Below are positions 17,938-26,530 of a DNA stretch of 64,000 nt, one piece after another. The number at the start of each line of letters is the position of its first letter. Position 1 is the first letter of the stretch. The notes beneath the pieces are model-generated. The model had not been told where the DNA came from and did not search any database. It saw only the letters and a program-made list of their open reading frames with translations. The DNA comes from Nocardioides sp. (GTDB lineage: Bacteria > Actinomycetota > Actinomycetes > Propionibacteriales > Nocardioidaceae). The position numbers were made by a program, and so were the translations under genes. The stretch spans positions 248,001 to 312,000 of the forward strand of contig NZ_JASEEQ010000002.1 in NCBI RefSeq assembly GCF_030019515.1. Direction: 5' to 3'.

Positions 17938-19637
17938 GCGAGCAGGTGCACCTCGCCGGTGGTGCCGTTGATCCGCACCCGGTCCCCATCGCGGATCAGC
18001 TTGGTCGCCTCCCGCGTGCCGACGATCCCCGGGATGCCGTACTCCCGGGCGACGATCGCCGCGTGGCAGAGCTGGCCGCCACGGTCGGTGACGATCGCGC
18101 CGAGCATCGGCAGCACCACGTTGAAGTACGGCGAGGTCATCCTCGTGACGAGGACGTCACCCTGGCGGATGCGCCCGAAGTCCTCCGAGCTCTCGACGAG
18201 TCGCGCCGGACCCTCGTAGACGCCGGTGTTGACCGCGAGGCCGGTGAGCACCGACTCGGAGTTCGGAGTCTCCGGGACGCCGAACAACGAGAACATGAAG
18301 ATGTTCATCGCGGCCGCCGTACGTCGAGCCCGGGCCGGGAACCACTCGGGCGGCGGCGGGTGCGGTGGCATCGCGGTGAGGAACTGCGGCGCGTCCGAGG
18401 TCGTCATCGTCGTCCGCCACTCGAACCGCTCCGCCACCTCGGTCGCACTCGGGACGGCGCTCGCGCCGAGCAGGAGCGCGCGCACCTCGGCAGCACTGAG
18501 GTCGACGGCGTGCTCCGGGTCGCCCAGCAGGTCCTTGGCCGTGAGCCGCCGGCCCACCTCGAGCAGCGCACGACGGCCCAGGCCGACCGCCCACCCGTCG
18601 CTGTACACGCCCCGCTCGTCGCGTAGTCGGTACATCAGCCGCACCTCCGCGAGCCGGTCGTCGAAGTCCTCACGGTGCTCGGCCGGGACCCGCTCACGGA
18701 GTGCCAGCAACGCCGAGTCGTCGTCCGGGGCTGCCGTCCAAGCGCCGGCCAGGGTGGCGCGCAGAGCCTCCACGAGGGTGTCCGGCAGCTCGCCCGCGGC
18801 CTTCTCGCCGAGGTCGTAACCCACGCAGCGCCAGCGCACCGCCTCCACGTACGCCGACACCTCGGGCCCGACCTCCGGATGAGTCGTGAGCTCGGTGAGG
18901 ATGGCCTGCGAGTCCGCTGCCGCCGCGAGAATCGTCCGAGCCGAGTCCGACGTCGTCAGCGCCTTGGCTGCCGCGTCGAGCTCGTCGGCGGCGAAGCCGC
19001 GGGACACGACCGAGCGCCCGCGCAGCAGGCCCATCAGCTCGCCGACCGAGGCGCCGGTCCATCCCATGGCGCCGGCCAGGAAGTCACCGACCGGCAGGCA
19101 GGCCGGGATCGTGTACTTGTGGTGGAGGTACGCGCAGTAGTTCGCGTGCTGGGCACACCCGTCGACGTGGTCGGCCAGCTCGGCGTCGGAGAGCGCGGCG
19201 ACGTCCACCGCCTGGATCGCCCGGTGCGCCTCGATCGCGGCCGGCTTGTCCACCTCGTCCCAGTTCGCGAGGTCCTGGCGCCAGATCTTCTCGCGGAGGG
19301 CCCGCTCGGCTGCCTTGTGGCGCCGACGCATCGCCGGGTGGATCCGGCTGACCAGCTGCAGGACGGGCTTGGGCGGCGGGCCCATCGCGCCCTCGGGTGC
19401 GCCCACCGCGACCGGCTGGTTGTACAAGAACCCCTGGCTGAAGCCCGGCGCGAGGTGCGACAGGAGCACGCCGTACCGGGCCGTCCCCTCGGCGAACCCC
19501 TTCGGGAATCCGGTCATGAAGGCGTTCTGCGCGAGCGGCGTCATCGGCCGCAGGGCGTGGGTCGTCTCCAGCTCCCACGGTCCCTTGCCGGGCGGTTCGA
19601 AGGTCCTGCCGTTGACGACGGGGTGCTGTTCACTCAT
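17934..19637 (-). CDS. Phosphohistidine (PEP-utilising) subunit of a split phosphotransferase
   Basis: A 567-residue protein ending in the mobile phosphohistidine domain: DRGGQLCHAAIVAREYGIPGIVG with the phospho-accepting H525, then a RINGTTGEVHLL tail. The first 430 residues form a substrate-domain-like region comparable in position to the central domain of rifampicin phosphotransferase or phenylphosphate synthase subunit 1. It has no ATP-grasp domain, which is supplied by the next gene. ATG 19637 has GGTGGGG upstream. Genes run His subunit, ATP subunit, MFS exporter. A role in ATP-driven phosphorylation of a phenol, alcohol or antibiotic is inferred. Confidence 0.85.
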   Translation of the reverse strand: MSEQHPVVNGRTFEPPGKGPWELETTHALRPMTPLAQNAFMTGFPKGFAEGTARYGVLLSHLAPGFSQGFLYNQPVAVGAPEGAMGPPPKPVLQLVSRIHPAMRRRHKAAERALREKIWRQDLANWDEVDKPAAIEAHRAIQAVDVAALSDAELADHVDGCAQHANYCAYLHHKYTIPACLPVGDFLAGAMGWTGASVGELMGLLRGRSVVSRGFAADELDAAAKALTTSDSARTILAAAADSQAILTELTTHPEVGPEVSAYVEAVRWRCVGYDLGEKAAGELPDTLVEALRATLAGAWTAAPDDDSALLALRERVPAEHREDFDDRLAEVRLMYRLRDERGVYSDGWAVGLGRRALLEVGRRLTAKDLLGDPEHAVDLSAAEVRALLLGASAVPSATEVAERFEWRTTMTTSDAPQFLTAMPPHPPPPEWFPARARRTAAAMNIFMFSLFGVPETPNSESVLTGLAVNTGVYEGPARLVESSEDFGRIRQGDVLVTRMTSPYFNVVLPMLGAIVTDRGGQLCHAAIVAREYGIPGIVGTREATKLIRDGDRVRINGTTGEVHLLA

Positions 19638-20011
19638 GGGATCCCCACCTTGTTCGACGGTGGACCGAGTGTTGACCGGCAGTTCCCGCCAGAGCAACGA
19701 GTGGCCTAGACCAGTAGGACGCTGTGCACACCAGGGCGGACCCGGTCGCCGCCGTGGGTCAGGTCGACTCGGACTCGGCAGGCACGTCGTCCTAGGACAC
19801 CACTGACGAGATCCCTGCTGCGGGTGACCCATCAGGTCGGCGGCTCTCAGGCGGCGGGATGCCCTGCGCTTCAACGCAGCGGCAGCGCCATGACCGTGCG
19901 GCTTCGATCGGACAGGGACACATCAGTCAGCGGATCCGCCAGAGGGCATCGACGTGCCGGCAACGTGCAGTCGACGGCTGGGTGATCGTCGGCGCCCAGT
20001 AGGTTGTGCGC
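19638..20011. other. Divergent intergenic region (split-phosphotransferase operon / endonuclease IV)
   Basis: About 370 bases between divergent starts without a supported gene. No clear -35/-10 pair was found for the minus-strand operon. The plus-strand side ends in the leaderless box TAGGTT at 20000-20005. The region is longer than other divergent gaps here and may hold junction remnants of the accessory block. Confidence 0.5.
20000..20005 (+). promoter_or_regulatory. Leaderless -10 box of the endonuclease IV gene
   Basis: TAGGTT followed by 6 bases and GTG 20012; this favours GTG 20012 over GTG 20006 as the start. Confidence 0.55.
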
Positions 20012-20896
20012 GTGCTCGAGCCCGCCCTCCGCAACCCGATCGGGACACACGTACTGGTCGGCAAGGGGCTGGTCGACGGAGCCGTCGCCAACGCCGACCT
20101 GGTCGGCGCCGAGACCTTCCAGGTCTTCACCGGGAACCCGCGCGGCTGGGCGCTGAGCGAGGGCAAGCCGGCCGAGGACGCCCGCTTCCGCGACCTGATG
20201 GCCGGGCGCGGCACCCGGGTGTTCATCCACGCGCCGTACCTGGTGAACCTCGGCTCGCCGACCGCGGCGACCTACGAGCGCTCGGTGGCCTCGGTGGCCC
20301 ACAACCTCAAGCGGGCGACGGAGATCGGCGCCGAGGGCGTCGTCGTGCACACCGGGTCGTACGTCGATCCCGGCGAGGGCGACAGCCTCGCGCGGCATGC
20401 GCGCGCGATGCGCCAGGTGCGCGAGGCGCTGCTGCCGCTGCTCGAGGTGGTCGTCGGCGACGACGCGCCGTGGCTGCTGCTCGAGCCGACCGCCGGCCAG
20501 GGCCGCTCGCTGTGCGCGGGCGTCGAGGACCTCGCGCCGTACCTCGACGCCCTCGACCACCACCCGAAGGCCGGCATCTGCCTCGACACCTGCCACGTGT
20601 TCGCCGCGGGCGCGCCGCTGGACGAGCCGGGCGGCACCACCACGACCGTGGACCGGGTGGTCGAGATCGGCGGCTCGGGCCGGCTGCGCCTGGTGCACGC
20701 GAACGACTCCATGGACGTGCGCGGCGCCTTCAAGGACCGGCACCAGCGCATCGGCGAGGGCCACATCGGCGAGGGCGCGTTCACCGAGCTGTTCGCGCAC
20801 CCGGCCACCGAGGGCGTGCCGTTCATCCTCGAGACGCCCGACTCGCGCGACGTCGACAACCGCGACATCCCGCTGCTGAAGAAGCTGCGCGGATGA
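20012..20896 (+). CDS. nfo: Endonuclease IV (AP endonuclease family 2)
   Basis: A 294-residue TIM-barrel zinc enzyme of the Nfo family, which cleaves DNA 5' to abasic sites in base-excision repair. Metal-ligand motifs are visible in order: FIHAPYLVNL (His), VVVHTGSYVD (His), LLEPTAGQG (Glu), CLDTCHVFAAG (Asp, His), LVHANDS (His), DRHQRIGEGHIG (Asp, His) and FILETPD (Glu). Length fits bacterial Nfo. GTG 20012 is preferred from the leaderless -10 box; GTG 20006 is an alternative. The stop overlaps the ATG of the EamA gene. Confidence 0.93.
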   Translation: MLEPALRNPIGTHVLVGKGLVDGAVANADLVGAETFQVFTGNPRGWALSEGKPAEDARFRDLMAGRGTRVFIHAPYLVNLGSPTAATYERSVASVAHNLKRATEIGAEGVVVHTGSYVDPGEGDSLARHARAMRQVREALLPLLEVVVGDDAPWLLLEPTAGQGRSLCAGVEDLAPYLDALDHHPKAGICLDTCHVFAAGAPLDEPGGTTTTVDRVVEIGGSGRLRLVHANDSMDVRGAFKDRHQRIGEGHIGEGAFTELFAHPATEGVPFILETPDSRDVDNRDIPLLKKLRG

Positions 20897-21777
20897 GGCG
20901 CACGACGCTGCTCGCCACCGCGACGCTGCTCGGCATCACCGCGTGCTGGGGGTCGACGTTCTTTCTGATCCACGACCTGCTGGACCGGATCCCGACCCTC
21001 GACTTCCTCGCCGTCCGCTTCTCGATCGCCGGCGTGCTGCTCCTCGCGGTCGCGCCGCGCGCGGTGCTGCGGCTCTCCCCCGCCGCCCGACGGCAGGCCG
21101 CGGTGCTCGGTGGGCTGTACGGCGTCGCGCAGATCCTGCAAACCGCCGGGCTCGCCCACACCCCGGCCAGCGTCTCCGGGTTCATCACCGGGATGTACGT
21201 CGTCGCCACGCCGCTGTTCGCGGCCGTGCTGCTGCGCAACCGGATCACCGGCGCCACCTGGCTGGCCGTGCTGCTCGCGGCCGCCGGCCTGGCGGTGCTG
21301 ACCCTGCAGGGCTTCTCCGTCGGGTACGGCGAGGCGATCACCCTGGTCGCCGCGATGCTGTACGCCCTGCACATCGTGGGACTCGGCGCCTGGTCGAGCG
21401 CCCGGGACGCGCTGGGCATGTCGATCCTGCAGGTCGTGATGGTCGCGGTGATCTGCCTGGTGGCCAGCGCGCCGCACGGCATCGTGCTGCCCGACAACGG
21501 CGCCGACTGGCTCTCGGTGGTCTACATGGCGATCTTCCCCGCCGCCCTGGCCCTGCTCGGGCAGACCTGGGCGCAGGCCCACCTGTCGGCGACGCGGACC
21601 GCGATCGTGATGAGCATGGAGCCGGTGTTCGCGGCGTTCTTCGCCGTCCTCCTGGGCGGCGAGTCGGTGACGTCGCGGATGGTCGTCGGCGGCCTGATGG
21701 TGCTCACCGCGATGCTCACCGTCGAGCTGATCCCGCGCCGGAAGGTCGAGGGTGAGGTGCCCCACATCGCCGTGTGA
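20893..21777 (+). CDS. EamA/DMT-family transporter
   Basis: A 294-residue drug/metabolite transporter with ten predicted helices formed by two EamA repeats. The first repeat starts with ITACWGSTFFLIHDLL (residues 15-30), the second near residue 150, and the last helices carry the typical SMEPVFAAFFAVLLGGE motif. Substrate unknown; relatives export amino acids or metabolites. It overlaps the end of nfo by 4 bases (ATGA) and is therefore translationally coupled. An aromatic biosynthesis gene (aroF) follows after 273 bases but with its own leader region. Confidence 0.9.
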   Translation: MRRTTLLATATLLGITACWGSTFFLIHDLLDRIPTLDFLAVRFSIAGVLLLAVAPRAVLRLSPAARRQAAVLGGLYGVAQILQTAGLAHTPASVSGFITGMYVVATPLFAAVLLRNRITGATWLAVLLAAAGLAVLTLQGFSVGYGEAITLVAAMLYALHIVGLGAWSSARDALGMSILQVVMVAVICLVASAPHGIVLPDNGADWLSVVYMAIFPAALALLGQTWAQAHLSATRTAIVMSMEPVFAAFFAVLLGGESVTSRMVVGGLMVLTAMLTVELIPRRKVEGEVPHIAV

Positions 21778-21816
21778 ACGGGCCTGCTCGGGGGCCGCAG
21801 TGCCCTGCTCTGCCCA

Positions 21817-21973
21817 ATGGTCCTAGTACCACTCGTTCCGCGACGCGGAGCGGTGCGGCGGTTCTAGCCTTTTGTCGGTCCGAGGGTGTCGGTAGCCCTC
21901 CCCCGCAGCGCAGCGGCGGGCGATGGCACGGGCACCCTCGGGCCTCCCATGCTCCGTGCCGCCTTCGGGCGGC
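21817..21973 (+). promoter_or_regulatory. Candidate leader/attenuator upstream of aroF
   Basis: The 273-base gap before aroF contains a possible 16-codon leader frame (ATG 21817, TAG 21865-21867). It is followed by a long-range 9-bp stem CCGAGGGTG (21880-21888) with CACCCTCGG (21933-21941), then a perfect hairpin GCCGCC-TTCG-GGCGGC (21958-21973). The UUCG hairpin could terminate transcription. The leader frame has one Phe codon just before its stop and no run of Trp, Tyr or Phe codons, so the classical attenuation model is only weakly supported. Confidence 0.4.
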
Positions 21974-22050
21974 CGTCCGGATGCTGAGTCGGCGCCGCCG
22001 GCCGGACGCCGATCCCCTACGGTTCTCCCGCCCCCGAGAAGGAGTCCCGC

Positions 22051-23094
22051 ATGGTCGTCGTGATGTCCCCCGATGCCACCGCGGAGGACGTCGCCCACGT
22101 CGTCGCGCGGGTCGAGAGCGTCGGCGGCGAGGCGTTCGTCTCCACCGGCGTGGTCCGCACGATCATCGGCCTGGTCGGCGACATCGACTCCTTCCACCAC
22201 CTCAACCTCCGCACGCTGCGCGGAGTGGCCGACGTGCACCGGATCTCCGACCCCTACAAGCTCGTCAGCCGCCAGCACCACCCGGACCGGTCCACGGTCT
22301 GGGTCGGCGCCCCGGGCCGCCAGGTGCCGATCGGTCCGGAGACGTTCACGCTGATCGCGGGACCGTGCGCCGTCGAGACCGCCGAGCAGACCCTCGAGGC
22401 GGCGCACATGGCCCGGTCCGCCGGCGCGACCATCCTGCGCGGCGGCGCGTTCAAGCCGCGGACCTCGCCATACGCCTTCCAGGGCCTCGGCGTCGCCGGG
22501 CTCACGATCCTCGCCGACGTCGGCGCCGCGACCGGGCTGCCGGTCGTCACCGAGGTCGTCGACGCCCGCGACGTCGCGGTGGTCGCCGAGCACGCCGACA
22601 TGCTCCAGGTCGGGACGCGGAACATGGCGAACTTCGGGCTGCTCCAGGCCGTCGGCGAGTGCGACAAGCCGGTGCTGCTCAAGCGCGGGATGACGGCCAC
22701 CATCGAGGAGTGGCTGATGGCCGCGGAGTACATCGCCCAGCGCGGCAACCTGGACGTGGTGCTGTGCGAGCGCGGCATCCGGACCTTCGAGCCGTCGACC
22801 CGCAACACCCTGGACATCTCCGCGGTGCCCGTCGTGCAGGCCACCAGCCACCTCCCCGTCGTCGTCGACCCCTCGCACGCCGCCGGCCGCAAGGACCTGG
22901 TCGTGCCGCTGTCGCGGGCCGCGATCGCGGTCGGCGCCGACGGCGTGATCGTCGACGTCCACCCGGACCCCGAGACCGCCCTGTGCGACGGGCCCCAGGC
23001 CCTGCTCGGCACCGAGCTGCGCGACCTCGCCCAGGCTGTACGGCGGCTCCCCGGGATGGTCGGGCGCCGGTCCGCCGCCGATCCAGCGGGCTGA
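22051..23094 (+). CDS. aroF: 3-deoxy-7-phosphoheptulonate synthase, type I-beta
   Basis: DAHP synthase condenses PEP and erythrose 4-phosphate, the first step of the shikimate pathway. The 347-residue protein has an N-terminal ferredoxin-like (ACT-like) regulatory domain (about residues 1-65) as in Thermotoga-type enzymes. The barrel has IAGPCAVET (about 107-115), RGGAFKPRTSPYAFQG, LLKRGMTATIEEW and VVDPSHAAGR. ATG 22051 has GAAGGAG upstream. A second, unrelated type II DAHP synthase is encoded at 25133-26470, so this strain appears to have two enzymes with different allosteric control. Confidence 0.95.
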   Translation: MVVVMSPDATAEDVAHVVARVESVGGEAFVSTGVVRTIIGLVGDIDSFHHLNLRTLRGVADVHRISDPYKLVSRQHHPDRSTVWVGAPGRQVPIGPETFTLIAGPCAVETAEQTLEAAHMARSAGATILRGGAFKPRTSPYAFQGLGVAGLTILADVGAATGLPVVTEVVDARDVAVVAEHADMLQVGTRNMANFGLLQAVGECDKPVLLKRGMTATIEEWLMAAEYIAQRGNLDVVLCERGIRTFEPSTRNTLDISAVPVVQATSHLPVVVDPSHAAGRKDLVVPLSRAAIAVGADGVIVDVHPDPETALCDGPQALLGTELRDLAQAVRRLPGMVGRRSAADPAG

Positions 23095-23174
23095 CGCGGC
23101 GCGGGCGGCGGGCCGGCACTAGTCTGTCGCCGGACCGCGCGCGCTCAGACTCACGCCGGCCCGCGAGGAGTCAC

Positions 23175-24062
23175 ATGAGGTTCTGCGTCAGCTGCGGCCA
23201 CGAGCTGGGGGTCGGCCGCTTCTGCACGAACTGCGGCCACCCCATCGGCCAGCCGATCGACCAGGGCTGGCGCACCGACACCGCCGAGCGACCCGCGGTC
23301 CCGGTGCCGCCGGCTCCGCCACCTGCGCCGCGGTACCCGCTGTTCGCCGACGAGGTCGAGGAGCCGTCGGCCGCCGCACACCGCCGGCCCAGCCGGCCCA
23401 GCCGGCCCTGGGGGCTGTGGGCCGCCGCGGCCCTCGCCCTGGTCGTCGCCGCCGGACTCGGCGTCTGGCTGCTCACCGGCGACGACTCCGGCCCCGACGC
23501 CCGACGCCCGACGAGCTCGCAGCCACCGGCATCCTCGGACCCGGCGTCCTCCCCGTCGCAGGACGGGCCCGGTCACGACCCGGCCCGGGTCACCGCCGAG
23601 GCGAGCGTCGAGGTGCCGCGCACCGCCCCGCCCGGCCAGGACGTGTCCGGCAACCGGGTCGACTACGCGGGCGAGAACCTCCTCGACGGCATCCCGGAGA
23701 CCACCTGGCGGATGCCCGGTGACGGCACCGGTGAGGAGCTGGTCATCACCCTGGCCGCCGAGACCCGGCTGCGCAGCGTGGGGCTGGTCAACGGGTACGC
23801 GAAGACGGCCCGGGACGCCGAGGGACGCGAGCTCGACTGGTACCACGGCAACCGCCGGGTCACGAGCGTGGAGTGGGTCTTCGACGACGGCACCACGATC
23901 ACCCAGGACCTCGACGACACGACCGCGGTCCAGTCCGTCGACGTCGATGTCACCACCACGACCGTCACGCTCCGGCTGGTCGCCGTGTCGGCGCCCGGCA
24001 GCGGGCGCGCGGCCCGCGACTACACCGCGATCAGCGACGTGTCACTGGTCGGCGCCGGGTAG
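23175..24062 (+). CDS. Zinc-ribbon, membrane-anchored protein with discoidin-like domain
   Basis: A 295-residue protein starting with a zinc ribbon (C4, C7, C17, C20; CVSCGHEL and CTNCGHPI). Then come a Pro-rich linker, one transmembrane helix (about residues 79-99) and a Ser/Pro-rich extracellular stalk. The C-terminal beta-domain (about residues 140-294) shows GENLLDGIPETTWRMPGDG, as in NADase-type glycan-binding (discoidin-like) domains. The domain should sit outside the cell, the zinc ribbon inside. GAGGAG precedes ATG 23175. Function unknown; similar fusions are common in actinobacteria. Confidence 0.8.
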   Translation: MRFCVSCGHELGVGRFCTNCGHPIGQPIDQGWRTDTAERPAVPVPPAPPPAPRYPLFADEVEEPSAAAHRRPSRPSRPWGLWAAAALALVVAAGLGVWLLTGDDSGPDARRPTSSQPPASSDPASSPSQDGPGHDPARVTAEASVEVPRTAPPGQDVSGNRVDYAGENLLDGIPETTWRMPGDGTGEELVITLAAETRLRSVGLVNGYAKTARDAEGRELDWYHGNRRVTSVEWVFDDGTTITQDLDDTTAVQSVDVDVTTTTVTLRLVAVSAPGSGRAARDYTAISDVSLVGAG

Positions 24063-24074
24063 GCCACGAGCTGC

Positions 24075-25070
24075 TCACGCCAGGCGAGCCAGCACCGCCG
24101 CTGCCCGTTCGGCGTCCTCGCGGCTCACGTCGAGGTGGGTGACCAGGCGTACGGCGGTGGGGCCGACCGCCGAGACGAGCACGCCCTCGCTCCGGGCGGC
24201 GGCGACGAAGTCGGGCGCGTCGGCACGGCGGACGACCACGATGTTGGTGTCGACGCCGGCCGGGTCGACGCCGCACGCCTCGGCCAGCAGCCGGGCGTGC
24301 TCGTGGTCGTCGGCCAGGCGCTCGACGTGGTGGTCGAGGGCGTGCAGGCCGGCAGCGGCCAGGATGCCCACCTGGCGCATCCCGCCGCCCATCCGCTTGC
24401 GCCACACCCGCGCCTCGGCGATCGCGTCGCTGCTGCCCACCACCAGGGAGCCGACCGGCGCCCCCAGGCCCTTGGAGAGGCACACGGACATCACGTCGGC
24501 GATCGCGCCGTACTCCGCCAGCGGCGTGCCGGTGGCGACGTGCGCGTTCCAGATCCGGGCGCCGTCGACGTGCACGCCGACCCCGGCCGCGGTGGCGTAC
24601 TCGCGCAGGTCGCGCAGGTCCTGGAGCGGCAGCACCGCTCCCCCGGCGAAGTTGTGGGTGTTCTCGACCGAGATCGCCGCCGTCGGCACGAAGAACGGGC
24701 CCATGTCGGGGGCGAAGATGGTGCGGATCGCGTCGAGGTCGACCTGGCCGCGCGGGTCGATCCAGGTCCGCATCGTCAGGCCCGTGTAGGCGCCGTGGGC
24801 GCCGAGCTCGGCGCGGGCGATGTGGGCGCTGGCCTCGCACAGCACCTCCTGGCCGGGCCCGACCAGCGAGCGCACGGCGAGCACGTTGGCCATCGAGCCG
24901 GTGGGCGTGAACAGCGCGGCCTCGTGGCCGAGCAGGCCCGCGACCCGCTCCTCGAGGCGCGCGACCGTGGGGTCCTCGCCGTACACGTCGTCGCCGACCT
25001 CGGCGTGCACCATCGCGTGGCGCATCGCGTCGGTCGGCCTGGTCAAGGTGTCGCTGCGCAGGTCGATCAC
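24075..25070 (-). CDS. ltaE: Low-specificity L-threonine aldolase
   Basis: A PLP-dependent fold-type I enzyme cleaving L-threonine/allo-threonine to glycine and acetaldehyde. The 331-residue protein begins [17 protein letters not shown] (family N-terminus) and has [10 protein letters not shown] (about residues 27-36). It shows the PLP contact ISVENTHN, the aspartate [10 protein letters not shown] and the Schiff-base lysine K200 in [17 protein letters not shown] 25070 is chosen to match the family N-terminus; the ribosome-binding site is weak. It lies downstream of type II aroG on the same strand, separated by a possible hairpin. Confidence 0.93.
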   Translation of the reverse strand: MIDLRSDTLTRPTDAMRHAMVHAEVGDDVYGEDPTVARLEERVAGLLGHEAALFTPTGSMANVLAVRSLVGPGQEVLCEASAHIARAELGAHGAYTGLTMRTWIDPRGQVDLDAIRTIFAPDMGPFFVPTAAISVENTHNFAGGAVLPLQDLRDLREYATAAGVGVHVDGARIWNAHVATGTPLAEYGAIADVMSVCLSKGLGAPVGSLVVGSSDAIAEARVWRKRMGGGMRQVGILAAAGLHALDHHVERLADDHEHARLLAEACGVDPAGVDTNIVVVRRADAPDFVAAARSEGVLVSAVGPTAVRLVTHLDVSREDAERAAAVLARLA

Positions 25071-25098
25071 GAGGTCTTGACTACCACGACGGGCGACC

Positions 25099-25139
25099 GG
25101 CCTGACGGGGCGGACCCCTGTGTGGTGCCCGGTCAGGCC
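25099..25139 (-). terminator. Possible hairpin after aroG
   Basis: GGCCTGAC (25099-25106) and GTCAGGCC (25132-25139) form an 8-bp stem with a 25-base loop. It overlaps the aroG stop codon and precedes the threonine aldolase start by 29 bases. It could terminate or attenuate readthrough; the long loop weakens the case. Confidence 0.35.
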
Positions 25140-26470
25140 TGGCGCAGCATCTCCGCGACGAGGAAGGCCAGCTCCAACGACTGGACCCGGTTGAGCCGGG
25201 GGTCGCAGACGGACTCGTAGCGGTTGCCGAGGTCGACCTCCAGCAGGTCCTCGCCGCCACCCACGCACTCGGTCACGTCGTCGCCGGTGAGCTCGACGTG
25301 CAGGCCGCCGGGCCAGGTGCCGAGCGAGCGGTGCACGTCGAAGAAGCCCTGCACCTCGTCGATCACGTCGCCGAAGCGGCGGGTCTTGTAGCCCGAGCTC
25401 GCCTCGAAGGTGTTCCCGTGCATCGGGTCGCACACCCACGCGACCTCGAGCCCGGCGGCGGTGACCTTCTCGACCAGCGTCGGCAGCCCGTCGCGGATCT
25501 TGCCGGCACCGAAGCGGGTGATGAACGTCAGCCGACCGGGCTCGTTCTCGGGGTTGAGCCGCGCGGCGAGCGCGAGCGCGTCGTCGGGTGAGGTCGAGGG
25601 GCCGAGCTTCACGCCGATCGGGTTGCGGATGTGACTCATCAGCTCCACGTGCGCGCCGTCCAGCTGACGGGTCCGCTCGCCGATCCAGACGAAGTGCCCG
25701 GAGACGTCGTACGGCGTGCTCGTGCGGGAGTCGATACGCGTCATCGCGTGCTCGTACTCCAGGACCAGCGCCTCGTGGCTGGAGTGGAAGTCGACCCGGT
25801 GGAACTCGTCGGGGTCCGCGCCGATCGCCTTCATGAACGTCAGCGCGCGCTCGATCTCTCCTGCCACCGCCTCGTACTGCTGGCCGATGGGCGAGGAGCG
25901 CACGAAGTCGGTGTTCCAGGTGTGCACCTGGCGCAGGTCGGCGTAGCCACCGGTCACGAACGCGCGCACGAGGTTCAGCGTCGCGGCCGAGGAGTTGTAG
26001 ACGTCGACCAGCCGCTGCGGGTCCGGCACCCGCGACTCGGGGGTGAAGTCGTAGCCGTTGACGGCGTCGCCCCGGTACGCCGGCAGCGTCACGCCGTCGC
26101 GGGTCTCGAGGTCGGAGGACCGCGGCTTGGCGTACTGCCCGGCGATCCGGCCCACCTTGACGACGGGCACGGACGCGGCGTAGGTCAGCACGACCGCCAT
26201 CTGCAGCAGCACCCGCAGCTTGTTGCGCACGTTGTCGGCGGTGACGCCGGCGAACGTCTCGGCGCAGTCGCCGCCCTGGAGCAGGAACGCCTCACCGCGC
26301 GCGACCTGGGCGATCTTGCCCTTCAGGTCGTCGCACTCCCCCGCGAACACCAGCGGGGGTGCCGTCCGCAGCCGCTGGACCGCCGCGTCGACGGCGGTGC
26401 GGTCGGGGTACGACGGCTGCTGGGCGGCGCCCAGGGCGTGCAGGGTCGCGAGGTCGGGGATCGTGCTCAC
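25133..26470 (-). CDS. aroG: 3-deoxy-7-phosphoheptulonate synthase, type II
   Basis: A 445-residue class II (plant/mycobacterial type) DAHP synthase. Metal-binding C69 is in QGGDCAET. Other family stretches are KVGRIAGQYAKPRSSD, RGDAVNGYDFTPESR, VDFHSSHEALVLEYE, HFVWIGERTRQLDGAHVE, WVCDPMHGNT (His ligand) and SVCDPRLN near the C-terminus. In M. tuberculosis the syntenic enzyme (Rv2178c) is allosterically controlled by aromatic amino acids and chorismate mutase. Gene position after pknL is conserved with mycobacteria. Redundant with the type I enzyme at 22051. Confidence 0.95.
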   Translation of the reverse strand: MSTIPDLATLHALGAAQQPSYPDRTAVDAAVQRLRTAPPLVFAGECDDLKGKIAQVARGEAFLLQGGDCAETFAGVTADNVRNKLRVLLQMAVVLTYAASVPVVKVGRIAGQYAKPRSSDLETRDGVTLPAYRGDAVNGYDFTPESRVPDPQRLVDVYNSSAATLNLVRAFVTGGYADLRQVHTWNTDFVRSSPIGQQYEAVAGEIERALTFMKAIGADPDEFHRVDFHSSHEALVLEYEHAMTRIDSRTSTPYDVSGHFVWIGERTRQLDGAHVELMSHIRNPIGVKLGPSTSPDDALALAARLNPENEPGRLTFITRFGAGKIRDGLPTLVEKVTAAGLEVAWVCDPMHGNTFEASSGYKTRRFGDVIDEVQGFFDVHRSLGTWPGGLHVELTGDDVTECVGGGEDLLEVDLGNRYESVCDPRLNRVQSLELAFLVAEMLRQA

Positions 26471-26530
26471 CGGTCAAGGGTACGGCGGGGCCCCGGCGCG
26501 GCTCGATTCGGTGACCGTCAGCGAGACGCC

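Noticed and set aside
17119..19637. The two phosphotransferase genes as a frameshifted rifampicin phosphotransferase
   Set aside because: In the fused enzymes the ATP-binding domain comes first; here it is encoded second, with its own start and a natural domain end, so a simple frameshift cannot explain the arrangement.
21817..21867. Sixteen-codon frame as a classical aromatic amino acid leader peptide
   Set aside because: It has one Phe and no Trp or Tyr codons, so codon-starvation attenuation is not supported; listed only as part of a candidate leader.
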